From an uncultured Lachnospiraceae bacterium (lineage in GTDB: Bacteria > Bacillota_A > Clostridia > Lachnospirales > Lachnospiraceae), in contig CAJUOF010000331.1 of the NCBI GenBank assembly GCA_910587905.1, forward strand, positions 1 through 20,925: a stretch of 20,925 nt of DNA, in the 5' to 3' direction. Numbering within the stretch: the stretch's first letter is position 1; every line of letters starts with the position of its first letter. The notes beneath the pieces were generated by a model, which did not search any database, was not told where the DNA came from, and was given only the letters and a program-made list of their open reading frames with translations. Position numbers and translations under genes: made by a program. Positions 8,011-15,262 of the stretch are shown piece after piece.

Positions 8011-9504
8011 TTAGAGTAACTGGTACAGCTTGTACAGATACAGACAATATCTGAGATACATGCGGTTTTCCGGAGAGGAAAGGTCGACAAACCGAGAAAT
8101 CCGGCTCAGGCGGTTTTGCAGAGTGGTCCTGTGGATAAAAAGCTCGCGGGCCGTCCGGGATGCATTCATCTCATGATCCAGATAGACACAGAGCGTCCGC
8201 CAGTAATCGGCACCCTCCTCGGATTCCTCCAGAAGTCGGATCAGGCCTCTCGGCATCATCAGGTCCGGCTTCAGCTCACCGACACTGTTTTTCAGGGCGT
8301 AGGATAGAGCAAAATCTCGGAAATAACAGAACTTTTCTGTTTTTTCCATACTCTCGGCCGTCTCCAGAGCGGCCACGGCCTGGCGAAAGAAATCGCGGGT
8401 GTGGAGAATATTCTCATAGACCAGACTGATCCCGGCATGGACGTCAAATTCCAAAAGCCCTGCCTCCAGCTCCGGAAAAGGTCCATCCCCAAAATCACCT
8501 TCTGATTCCATGGGAACAAGAAAGGCGATAAAGCCGGCGGAAGAAATGGCGTAGCAGGTCGGAAACGCCTGTTCCAACTGTTTGCAGAAATATTCTGGGG
8601 GAAGCTGTTCCATAGAACCCGTCGGGCGAAGAGCCGCACAAATCCAAGCCGAAGGAGCCCGGCCACTGTTGCGGAACGCCTTTTCCAGCCTGGCAGGAGT
8701 GACAGGCAGACAGTTCAAAAGGTCAGAAAACACCGATTTCAAAGTGACCAGACTGCCGTGACTGCGGTTCAGGTTCTTGGCCAGGGCCAGGCGGAAAATT
8801 TCAAAAAAGTGGTCAAACAGAACGACGATCCAGGAAGAAGGATCCTCATTCTCCACACTGAGGGCGATCATGCCCCAATAAGAATCCCGGACATAGATAT
8901 TGACACAATAAGAAAGAAAACCATCCAGGGAAAAGAAGAAAGGCTCCCGGAAAGAGGTGTTCTGTTTGTGTGTGTTTGCCCAGGCTCGCACGTTGGAGGG
9001 AAGCATGTGTTCCCAGGAGGCCGGGACCGGCCCGTCATTCTCCGAAATAGCCTGGACGACGATCTCTAACTGATTGTTGACCAGAGAGATGGACTTTCCA
9101 AGGAGGTCTGAGGTCAGGCAGATCATCTCCTCCAGATTGGCAGTCGAATTCAAAATATGATACAGTTTAGAATTCCACCTGCGAAAGCGCAGAAAAGAAC
9201 TCTGTACGATATTAAATACATAGAGAAGGTCTGTTTCCGATAGGACAGAAAAGACACAGGAATCTCCCGGAAACCAGGAGACGGGGAGACGTCCGCCCAC
9301 GCAGATGATCAGGCAGAAAATTCCTTTCGGGGGCGGAGGAAGCTCTCCGATGCGGCCGATATAGACCCTGTCGCTTTCATAAGTCATGTCCGCATAATAA
9401 AAAATTGGCGGCTCCAGAGAGAGGTCCGGCCGCCTTACGCCGAATGACTCCAAAGTCACATGCTTCGCCAGGTCCTGAAACAGAATATCCGAGGATAATT
9501 TCAT
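8011..9504 (-). CDS. PucR/CdaR-type transcriptional regulator
   Basis: This 497-aa regulator is likely to sense a metabolite and control the neighbouring catabolic operon. The C-terminal 64 residues (about 434-497) hold the PucR-type helix-turn-helix: a WRTLCVYLDHEMNASRTARELFIHRTTLQNRLSRI-like stretch in which a helical segment precedes the ARELFIHRTTLQNRL recognition part. That is characteristic of PucR, CdaR and related regulators. The long N-terminal part has no obvious motif and probably contains GAF-like or PucR-type sensor regions. I chose the ATG at 9504 because AGGAGG (9511-9516) lies 6 nt upstream. A longer ORF from further upstream has no such site. It is transcribed in the same direction as the operon that starts 180 nt downstream, which has its own promoter and a palindrome. 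The effector cannot be predicted. Confidence 0.85.
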   Translation of the reverse strand: MKLSSDILFQDLAKHVTLESFGVRRPDLSLEPPIFYYADMTYESDRVYIGRIGELPPPPKGIFCLIICVGGRLPVSWFPGDSCVFSVLSETDLLYVFNIVQSSFLRFRRWNSKLYHILNSTANLEEMICLTSDLLGKSISLVNNQLEIVVQAISENDGPVPASWEHMLPSNVRAWANTHKQNTSFREPFFFSLDGFLSYCVNIYVRDSYWGMIALSVENEDPSSWIVVLFDHFFEIFRLALAKNLNRSHGSLVTLKSVFSDLLNCLPVTPARLEKAFRNSGRAPSAWICAALRPTGSMEQLPPEYFCKQLEQAFPTCYAISSAGFIAFLVPMESEGDFGDGPFPELEAGLLEFDVHAGISLVYENILHTRDFFRQAVAALETAESMEKTEKFCYFRDFALSYALKNSVGELKPDLMMPRGLIRLLEESEEGADYWRTLCVYLDHEMNASRTARELFIHRTTLQNRLSRISRFVDLSSPENRMYLRYCLYLYKLYQLL

Positions 9505-9576
9505 CAAAAACCTCCTGTACAACATGATGAATCTGTCAGCTAAAAGGTTCGTCACAATGGGTCCTGCATAGATCAG

Positions 9577-9978
9577 TCATTCTTCCGGCGGAAGGTTTTT
9601 GGAAATGACTCTGTCCAGCCAGAAGGCATAGGGCAGACCAAGAAAAAGCAGGAACACAGAGATACCGGGGGAGATTGTGACAAACAGAAGTGATAATCCA
9701 AGCGGAATCAGCCAGCCTAAACGGACAAGCAGCGCATAGTCTCCAAATCGGTTCGAGAGCGCCTGTTCTTCCCGTTCCACTTTTTTGCGGTATGCGTTCG
9801 CGCGCTTCTCAGATAGTGAAATGACTAGACGACAGGTCAGATTGATGGCCCAGATCAAAATCAAGAGATACGTCGAGATCATATCTCTTTTATAGATGAT
9901 GCCGATCCCTGAGACAAGAATGGCCAACCCATATAGAAAGATGCTTTTCCAAAACAATTTTCTATCATAAATTTTCAT
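9577..9978 (-). CDS. Small four-helix membrane protein of unknown function
   Basis: This 133-aa protein has about four hydrophobic helices (residues about 10-28, 34-52, 84-101 and 104-121). A strongly basic and charged loop (about 55-82, SEKRANAYRKKVEREEQALS) lies between the second and third. It has no signal peptide and no recognised family. The ATG has a modest AGGAA site about 10 nt upstream. A minus-strand promoter lies at 10015-10043. The regulator gene starts 72 nt downstream with no clear terminator between, so read-through into the regulator is possible. Its own function is unknown. Confidence 0.75.
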   Translation of the reverse strand: MKIYDRKLFWKSIFLYGLAILVSGIGIIYKRDMISTYLLILIWAINLTCRLVISLSEKRANAYRKKVEREEQALSNRFGDYALLVRLGWLIPLGLSLLFVTISPGISVFLLFLGLPYAFWLDRVISKNLPPEE

Positions 9979-10014
9979 AAAATTTAATTCCTATCTGAGA
10001 GAAATCTTTATTCG

Positions 10015-10043
10015 ATTTTATCATGTCCTATAAAAAACGACAA
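10015..10043 (-). promoter_or_regulatory. Probable promoter of the small membrane protein gene
   Basis: On the minus strand, TTGTCG (10038-10043) and TAAAAT (10015-10020) are separated by 17 nt, about 35 nt upstream of the ATG at 9978. It lies back to back with the lipoprotein promoter on the plus strand. Confidence 0.55.
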
Positions 10044-10097
10044 GAAAAAAATAAATGCAAAATTATCTTTTAGGTGGTGTTCAAAATCGAAAAAGTG

Positions 10098-10106
10098 TGT
10101 TATAAT
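10098..10106 (+). promoter_or_regulatory. Extended -10 promoter of the lipoprotein gene
   Basis: TGT-TATAAT (10098-10106) is a perfect extended -10 element. No good -35 box lies 16-18 nt upstream, which is usual for extended -10 promoters. Transcription should start near 10113, about 57 nt before the ATG at 10170. Confidence 0.6.
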
Positions 10107-10169
10107 TTTAACTAAGAAAAAGAATCACGACACAATGACAGAGTGAACAAGTGAAAGGGGACCTGGATT

Positions 10170-10895
10170 ATGAAAAAGACATTGAGAAACCTTTTGTTTG
10201 GCAGTGCCGCGATTTTAAGTATTACACTTGCGGCCGGATGTGGGAAGAAGGAGACACCAGGAGAAAAAGCCATTGACGAGATGACTTCGGCGTTGGAGGA
10301 AATCACTTCCGTGCGCATGAGCCTTGCGGTAGACTGGAACCCGGTGGGGGAAGCCGCCGTTGCCATGAAGACGGACATTGAACAGATGAAAGAGCCCATG
10401 GATTCTCATACGGTACTGACCGTTACCCAGGGAAAAGGCTCCACCTCTCAGGAATTATACGTCATCCGGAAGGAAGAGGACGTGGCTTATTCCTACGTAA
10501 AAGAGAGAAATGACTGGGCCGTATATGAGCATGAGCCTGTGGAGGAGGATATGGCGAGAAAGATCCTCTTGACGGCAGGAAGCGGCTGGGAGTTGGGAGA
10601 GGAGGCCGAGATGAACGGCATCCCGTGCCTGACTCTGACCGGGGAGATCACCACGAAGAATATTGCAGAAGTTATAAAAGCCTCCGGCCTCAGTGCCAGC
10701 GCGATCCAGGCAAATGCCAAAGGGATTGTGACACTCTATCAGGACAAAGAGACGAAGCTTCCGGTGTCGGTGGTTATAGATTTCGGAATGCTGAAAGACA
10801 TGGACAGCTTTTTGATTCAGTGTGTTTATAATGGCTTCAACGATCTGGATGCCATTGTGCTTCCGGACGAAGTCAAGAAAGCGAAGCCTCTTTAA
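10170..10895 (+). CDS. Predicted lipoprotein of unknown function
   Basis: This is a 241-aa secreted lipoprotein. It has a basic N-terminus (MKKTLRNLL), a hydrophobic stretch, and the lipobox LAAGC with the lipidated cysteine at C24, followed by GKKE. The mature part is mixed alpha/beta and has the look of the DUF6612/LppX-like small lipoproteins: alternating strands with phrases such as ELYVIRKEEDVAYSYVKERNDWAVYE and LPVSVVIDF. That family link is only an impression. It sits alone on the plus strand, with AAAGGGG (10154-10160) 9 nt upstream, its own extended -10 promoter, and a terminator about 150 nt downstream. It is anchored to the outer face of the membrane, and its ligand is unknown. Confidence 0.85.
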   Translation: MKKTLRNLLFGSAAILSITLAAGCGKKETPGEKAIDEMTSALEEITSVRMSLAVDWNPVGEAAVAMKTDIEQMKEPMDSHTVLTVTQGKGSTSQELYVIRKEEDVAYSYVKERNDWAVYEHEPVEEDMARKILLTAGSGWELGEEAEMNGIPCLTLTGEITTKNIAEVIKASGLSASAIQANAKGIVTLYQDKETKLPVSVVIDFGMLKDMDSFLIQCVYNGFNDLDAIVLPDEVKKAKPL

Positions 10896-11043
10896 AAGAA
10901 ATTTACTTTGATAAAAAGAAAGGAAAATGTTTCCATAGCAAGACTATTTGATGGATGAATTAAAAGAAACACATGGATTAAAAAAGAAATAAAAACATTT
11001 CATTAATAAAAAAACAAACAGAAACAGCAGGAATTAGAGACGA

Positions 11044-11073
11044 GAAAAAGACGGCTGATTGGCCGTCTTTTTC
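11044..11073. terminator. Bidirectional intrinsic terminator between the lipoprotein gene and gdhA
   Basis: GAAAAAGACGGC (11044-11055) pairs perfectly with GCCGTCTTTTTC (11062-11073) around a 6-nt loop. The T-run lies in the 3' arm on both strands, so the hairpin can end transcripts of the plus-strand lipoprotein and of the convergent minus-strand gdhA. The lipoprotein stop lies about 150 nt away. The AT-rich stretch between is gene-free. Confidence 0.85.
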
Positions 11074-11175
11074 GATTGAAAATACAATAGGGGGTGTAAT
11101 TATGATACAATACCTTATTATGGGTATTATAAGCAGATATAACAAATGCAGGAAGTATCCATATGTAAACAGCCT

Positions 11176-12510
11176 CTATACAACACCCTGCGAATGCATG
11201 GCGTCAGAGACTTTCTTGAAGGCAGCGATATTGGCGCCGACCACGTAGTTCCCTTCCACGCCGTATTCCTTAGCGGCTGTACTGATCTGTGCATAAATAT
11301 TGACCATGATCTCCTTCAGGCGGGAATCCGTCTTCTCGAAGGACCAGTAGACTCGCTCACTGTTCTGAGTCATCTCCAGAGCGGAGGTGGTCACGCCGCC
11401 GGCATTCGATGCCTTGCCGGGCAGGAACAGGATGTCATTCTCCAGGATAAAGTCCGTGGCTTCCTGGGTCACAGGCATGTTGGCGCCCTCGGCAACGGCA
11501 AAGCATCCATTGTCTTTCAAGGTTTTGATGTCGTCCAGGGTCAGCTCATTCTGTGTTGCACAGGGAAGTGCGATGTCACAGGGGATCGACCAGACACCTT
11601 TGCCCTCGGTGTACTGGGCAGAGGGAACCGTATCGACATACTCCTTGATCCGGCCTCTGCGTTTTTCTTTGATGGCCTTTACCACGTCGAGCTGAATGCC
11701 TTTGGGATCGTAGATGTATCCGTTGGAGTCACTCATGGCGACCACTTTTGCGCCAAAATGCTGGGCACGCTCCACCGCATAGATGGCTACGTTTCCGGAA
11801 CCGGAAACAACCACTGTCTTGCCGCTCATGGTCATGTCATGATCCCTGAGCATTTCCTCCGTAATGTAAATCAAACCATAGCCGGTGGCCTCTGTCCGGA
11901 CCAGAGAGCCGCCGAAGGTGAGGCCCTTACCAGTGAGCACGCCCTCATAGCGGCCTGTCAGCCTTTTGAACTGGCCGTAGAGATAACCGACCTCTCGACC
12001 GCCCACGCCAATGTCACCGGCGGGAACGTCAATGTTTGCGCCGATATGACGGTAGAGCTCGCTCATGAAGCTCTGGCAGAAAGCCATGACTTCCCGGTCG
12101 GATTTGCCCTTGGGGTCAAAGTCAGAACCGCCTTTTCCGCCGCCGATGGGAAGACCGGTCAGAGCATTTTTGAAGATCTGCTCAAAACCGAGGAATTTCA
12201 CGATACCTTGGTTGACCGAAGGATGGAACCGGAGTCCACCCTTGTAGGGCCCGATGGCGCTGGAGAACTGTACCCGGTAACCACGGTTTACTTTCACATG
12301 GCCCTTATCATTGATCCAGGGAACGCGAAAGGAGATCACCCGGTCCGGTTCCGTCAGACGCTCCAGAATGGCGTCTCTGCGGAACACGTCCTCGTCACGG
12401 TCGATCACGGGGCGCAGAGAATCGAGCACCTCCCGTACTGCCTGATGAAACTCCGGCTCACCAGGATTCTTGTCAATGGCTCTCTGAATCATTTCATCTA
12501 CATAAGACAT
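11176..12510 (-). CDS. gdhA: Glutamate dehydrogenase, NADP-type sequence
   Basis: This enzyme interconverts 2-oxoglutarate plus ammonium and glutamate. At 444 aa it matches the hexameric 50-kDa bacterial class. Visible features are GPYKGGLRF with K90, the active-site PIGGGKGGSDFDPKG with K126, DVPAGDIGVGGRE with D166, and the nucleotide-binding GSGNVA (237-242). The end of the second Rossmann strand reads AMSDSNG (258-264), as in NADP-linked enzymes such as E. coli GdhA. The NAD-linked clostridial enzyme I recall reads differently there, so NADPH-dependent ammonium assimilation is favoured but not certain. I chose the ATG at 12510 because AAAGGA lies about 9 nt upstream. An upstream in-frame ATG would translate that site. 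The gene has its own promoter (12626-12654) and a terminator-like leader hairpin. Confidence 0.95.
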   Translation of the reverse strand: MSYVDEMIQRAIDKNPGEPEFHQAVREVLDSLRPVIDRDEDVFRRDAILERLTEPDRVISFRVPWINDKGHVKVNRGYRVQFSSAIGPYKGGLRFHPSVNQGIVKFLGFEQIFKNALTGLPIGGGKGGSDFDPKGKSDREVMAFCQSFMSELYRHIGANIDVPAGDIGVGGREVGYLYGQFKRLTGRYEGVLTGKGLTFGGSLVRTEATGYGLIYITEEMLRDHDMTMSGKTVVVSGSGNVAIYAVERAQHFGAKVVAMSDSNGYIYDPKGIQLDVVKAIKEKRRGRIKEYVDTVPSAQYTEGKGVWSIPCDIALPCATQNELTLDDIKTLKDNGCFAVAEGANMPVTQEATDFILENDILFLPGKASNAGGVTTSALEMTQNSERVYWSFEKTDSRLKEIMVNIYAQISTAAKEYGVEGNYVVGANIAAFKKVSDAMHSQGVV

Positions 12511-12561
12511 AATAAAAAATCCTTTCTGAACATGCATAAAGTATAGTCGATGGATGCGCGC

Positions 12562-12610
12562 ATAAAAATGGAGCCAAAAGGAGCAGGTTCTACCTGCTCA
12601 GTTTGACTCC
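12562..12610 (-). promoter_or_regulatory. Terminator-like hairpin in the gdhA leader (candidate attenuator)
   Basis: Read on the minus strand, the segment from 12610 to 12570 folds into a hairpin of about 19 positions with two central mismatches. The outer part is GGAGTCAAA with TTTGGCTCC, and the inner part is GAGCAGG with CCTGCTC. It is followed at once by ATTTTTAT (12569-12562). This has the form of an intrinsic terminator, yet it starts only about 9 nt after the predicted gdhA transcription start. It may end asparaginase transcripts from upstream, control gdhA by attenuation, or both. Confidence 0.65.
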
Positions 12611-12625
12611 GTTGTCATGGTCAAA

Positions 12626-12654
12626 ACTATAGCACGTTAAAAAGGAAAAGTCAA
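12626..12654 (-). promoter_or_regulatory. Promoter of gdhA
   Basis: On the minus strand, TTGACT (12649-12654) and TATAGT (12626-12631) are exactly 17 nt apart, each with five of six matches to sigma-A boxes. The start is predicted near 12619, giving a leader of about 108 nt that contains the hairpin at 12570-12610. Confidence 0.75.
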
Positions 12655-12673
12655 CAGAAAAAATGAAAAAAAA

Positions 12674-13678
12674 TTACGTTCTGTTAAATTCACCGATAAA
12701 ATTCCGTGAGAACAAGGATGTGATCTGTTCGAAATCGTCGGTTTGCCCAAGAATCCACATCAGTTTGGCCATAATGGCCTCCGTGGTCATGTTTCCGGCA
12801 GAGAGAACTCCGGCCTTGGCGGCGTCGACGCCCACGTCATAGACGCTTAAGTCACAGCCGTCGTGGACGCATTGAGTCGTGACTACCACCGGCACCTTCA
12901 GAGAGATCAGCTTATGGATCGAAGGGAGCAGGTTTCGCCGCACGTTGGGTATGCCTCCCAGACCGAAGGCTTCGATGACGACAGCCCGGTAGCCCAGGGT
13001 TCCGGCGGCCTCGATGAGTTCCGGCTTGGTTCCCGGAGTCAGCTTGACCAGGAGTACGCTGGCGTCATAATTGGCGTTGAGCGTCAGCGGTTTTACGAGG
13101 GCGGGGGCCTTCGGCACTTCAAAAAGAAGGACGGTGCCATCCTCGGTGATCTCCCCCGCCGGTTTCCGATTGATGCTCTCGAAGGCATGGAAATTCCGGG
13201 AGCAGGTCTTCTTGGCGCTGATGCCTGGAATGATGGATCCGTCAAAGACAATGAAGACGCCAGAGAGCCTGCCGTCCACGGCAGCGCGGAATGCATTCAG
13301 GATATTTCGCTTGCCGTCTGTGTTTTCATCTTCAATCGGAAGCTGAGAGCCGGTCAGAATGACAGGCTTGTTGAGATTCTGGAGCATGAAGGAGAGAGCG
13401 GCCGCCGAGTAGGCCATTGTGTCCGTTCCGTGGGTAATGACGACGCCATCATAAATGGAGAGGGCCGTAAACACCGCGCTGGCCATGGCAGCCCATTCCT
13501 CCGGCTGCATATTACTGCTGTCCAGGTTCAAAAGTTCCGTGTAGCGGATTTCACAAAGACCCTCCAGCTCCGGAATCAGCCGGACCATGTCCGCCCCGCT
13601 CACTGTGGGAGTCAGGCCGTTTTCCGTGGGAGTAGAAGCGATGGTACCACCGGTCGAAATCAAAAGAATCTTTTTCAA
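12674..13678 (-). CDS. ansA: L-asparaginase, type I (cytoplasmic)
   Basis: This enzyme hydrolyses asparagine to aspartate and ammonia. It is 334 aa with no signal peptide, fitting the cytoplasmic type I enzymes. The first catalytic threonine is T12 in STGGTIAS, and the second block is THGTDTMAYSA with T85-D86 (82-92). The start is a TTG at 13678, chosen because AGGAGG (13687-13692) lies 8 nt upstream. The ATG further upstream (13702) would translate that site. It lies 39 nt behind the unknown 389-aa gene on the same strand, so the two probably form an operon. The symporter on the far side of the IS element may once have been part of it. Aspartate and ammonia could feed fumarate and glutamate metabolism. 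Confidence 0.93.
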   Translation of the reverse strand: MKKILLISTGGTIASTPTENGLTPTVSGADMVRLIPELEGLCEIRYTELLNLDSSNMQPEEWAAMASAVFTALSIYDGVVITHGTDTMAYSAAALSFMLQNLNKPVILTGSQLPIEDENTDGKRNILNAFRAAVDGRLSGVFIVFDGSIIPGISAKKTCSRNFHAFESINRKPAGEITEDGTVLLFEVPKAPALVKPLTLNANYDASVLLVKLTPGTKPELIEAAGTLGYRAVVIEAFGLGGIPNVRRNLLPSIHKLISLKVPVVVTTQCVHDGCDLSVYDVGVDAAKAGVLSAGNMTTEAIMAKLMWILGQTDDFEQITSLFSRNFIGEFNRT

Positions 13679-13717
13679 AACAACTTCCTCCTGTATGATC
13701 AAATGGTCGAAACAAAG

Positions 13718-14887
13718 CTACAGAGTATCGTGATAATTCTTCATTCCATTTAAAATAACAGCGACATAATGTTCGGCTTCCTCGTCCGAGAGCATGGGAA
13801 TCTTTACCCGGTCTTTGTAGTCCTCGGTCACGATCATGGAGAGAATGGCGTGGGCTCCGGGAATGATTCCTGCGCCCCGCATTTGATCGTTGACCGTGTT
13901 GCCCATGAAGGTGACGCCGCCCGCGTCCTGACTCACAAGCTCGGCAAGCTTAGCGGTGATCTGTACCTTCTCCATGCAATCGTCCGCAAATTTTAACTGC
14001 TCGGCCAAGGCGATCAGCCTGTCTGCATAGGAAGCCGTGGCCTTTGCGAGACTGCCGGGCGCAAGGGGCATGGCATTGGTTTTAAGGCAGCAGGGAATGT
14101 GAAGCTCCTCTGCCGTATGGAGGAGGGTTTTTGCCAACTCCAGATTATCCGTACCCTCCTCGGCCCGGAGCATCAGCATGTTTTCCGAAAGCTCCGACGC
14201 AAAGGCGGGAATGAATGCCTTACTCTCGATGAGGATTGTAGGAATCAGGTCCAGGCCCACCGCCTTCATGACTGACTCCTTAAAATCCCAGGGCACATTG
14301 CCCTCGTAGTCCTCTGCCGGCCCGATGCCGCCTTCCGTGAAATTGACCAGGAGCATCAGAGCCATGGGAATGCCATCCACGTCAAGGACTGTAGCAATGG
14401 CTTTGTCCAGGTATCCAGGTTTCCCTGCGGGAGCGGAGACGTGGAACCGATCCGGCTTTGCCTTTACAAAAGAATCGAGGACCGCCAGGGCACAAGCACC
14501 CTGGAAACAGGCGGCCGTTTCCGAAACGCCCTGTCCGTACATGCGCCCAAATACACGAACGGCGGCATTCTGAGAGAATGCCGCGTCCAAACCGACGCCA
14601 CGGGATTCCAAAAGCTCCTTTTCAAAAGGAGCGATCCCCCGACGGGGAGAGGCAGAAGCCTCCCCTCCCCCGCCGGTATGCACGGTGATTCGTCCCTCGT
14701 CCATGGATGCCTGAACGGATGTGATCACGGTATCAACAGGAAGCGCCTTTTTTAAGATCAGGGCCGCCGCCGCAAGACCCGCCGAATCGTCCTGTACAAA
14801 GCCGGAATGACTGTGGACATGACCTACGCCCGCGTGGCCGGAAATACCGAGAACGCCTTTTGCCTGTTCAGAAAATTTAACTTCCAT
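13718..14887 (-). CDS. Uncharacterised 389-aa protein with an N-terminal His/Asp-rich motif
   Basis: I do not recognise the family. The protein is soluble and has a Gly/Ala-rich, enzyme-like composition. Near the N-terminus is GHAGVGHVHSHSGFVQDDSAG (about 17-37): four histidines followed by two aspartates, suggestive of a metal or active site. Other glycine-rich stretches include HTGGGGEASASPRRG (about 70-84). The C-terminal part has GGVTFMGNTVNDQMRGAGIIPG, probably a ligand or phosphate-binding loop. I chose the ATG at 14887 because AGGAGG lies 9 nt upstream. A longer upstream ORF lacks such a site. It is followed closely by asparaginase, so a role in amino-acid or amide metabolism is inferred from context only. 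A peptidase or amidohydrolase is possible but cannot be shown. Confidence 0.8.
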   Translation of the reverse strand: MEVKFSEQAKGVLGISGHAGVGHVHSHSGFVQDDSAGLAAAALILKKALPVDTVITSVQASMDEGRITVHTGGGGEASASPRRGIAPFEKELLESRGVGLDAAFSQNAAVRVFGRMYGQGVSETAACFQGACALAVLDSFVKAKPDRFHVSAPAGKPGYLDKAIATVLDVDGIPMALMLLVNFTEGGIGPAEDYEGNVPWDFKESVMKAVGLDLIPTILIESKAFIPAFASELSENMLMLRAEEGTDNLELAKTLLHTAEELHIPCCLKTNAMPLAPGSLAKATASYADRLIALAEQLKFADDCMEKVQITAKLAELVSQDAGGVTFMGNTVNDQMRGAGIIPGAHAILSMIVTEDYKDRVKIPMLSDEEAEHYVAVILNGMKNYHDTL

Positions 14888-14958
14888 ATAAAAGGGCCTC
14901 CTAGTATAATAATGATACAGCCACAAGAGCTATAAAGTTAATAAGTTACAAAATCATA

Positions 14959-14997
14959 TCTGATGAATAACTGAAGGAGGGTTCCCCTTCCATCAGA
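14959..14997 (-). promoter_or_regulatory. Hairpin upstream of the 389-aa gene
   Basis: TCTGATG (14959-14965 arm) pairs with CATCAGA (14991-14997). Next to the right arm, GAAGG (14973-14977) pairs with CCTTC (14986-14990), leaving a 7-nt one-sided bulge. It lies about 75 nt upstream of the ribosome binding site of the minus-strand gene. It may be part of that gene's leader or of the IS flank. No clear promoter was found beside it. Confidence 0.4.
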
Positions 14998-15065
14998 GGT
15001 TATTAATAAAATTTTTACCATGTCTGAGGTTTCCTTCATGCACCAGACAAAATATAGAGGTATAA

Positions 15066-15262
15066 TCACTGAGGCAGGATCATTGACGACGCCTCCTTGG
15101 GAGCCGGCCTTCCGGCTGGTGAAACCTCCAATTAAGTCTGTCAGTCCATTCGGTGGTGATTTATGTTTTGGCTGGTTGGGAAGCCTCAGGCTATACCTGT
15201 ATAAGCCGCTAGGCTGTGTATCCACCTTCTGGAAATGGATACCTGCCAGAAAGGATAAAACC
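15066..15262 (+). ncRNA. Candidate bridge RNA (seekRNA) in the left end of the IS110 element
   Basis: IS110 transposases are guided by a structured RNA encoded in the non-coding end of the element. This stretch follows a TATAAT (15061-15066) and folds into four clear hairpins. They are GAGGC/GCCTC (15071-15075 with 15091-15095), AGCCGG/CCGGCT with a 4-nt loop (15102-15117), AGCCT/AGGCT (15182-15186 with 15211-15215) enclosing a 7-bp hairpin (15189-15207), and GTATCCA/TGGATAC (15218-15242) just ahead of the transposase ribosome binding site. Its length of about 190 nt is near that of known bridge RNAs. The guide loops were not assigned. Confidence 0.55.

Noticed and set aside
11146..12546. Plus-strand open frame (466 codons) covering all of gdhA
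   Set aside because: It mirrors gdhA codon by codon, has no family motif, and starts in a region without a promoter or ribosome binding site. Codon bias of the GC-rich gene explains it.
12863..13753. Plus-strand open frame opposite asparaginase
   Set aside because: Antisense shadow of a gene with catalytic motifs. It has no start signal.
15020..15262. 81-residue N-terminal extension of the transposase
   Set aside because: The ATG at 15263 has a good ribosome binding site and gives the normal IS110 length and N-terminus. The extension overlaps the RNA hairpins.
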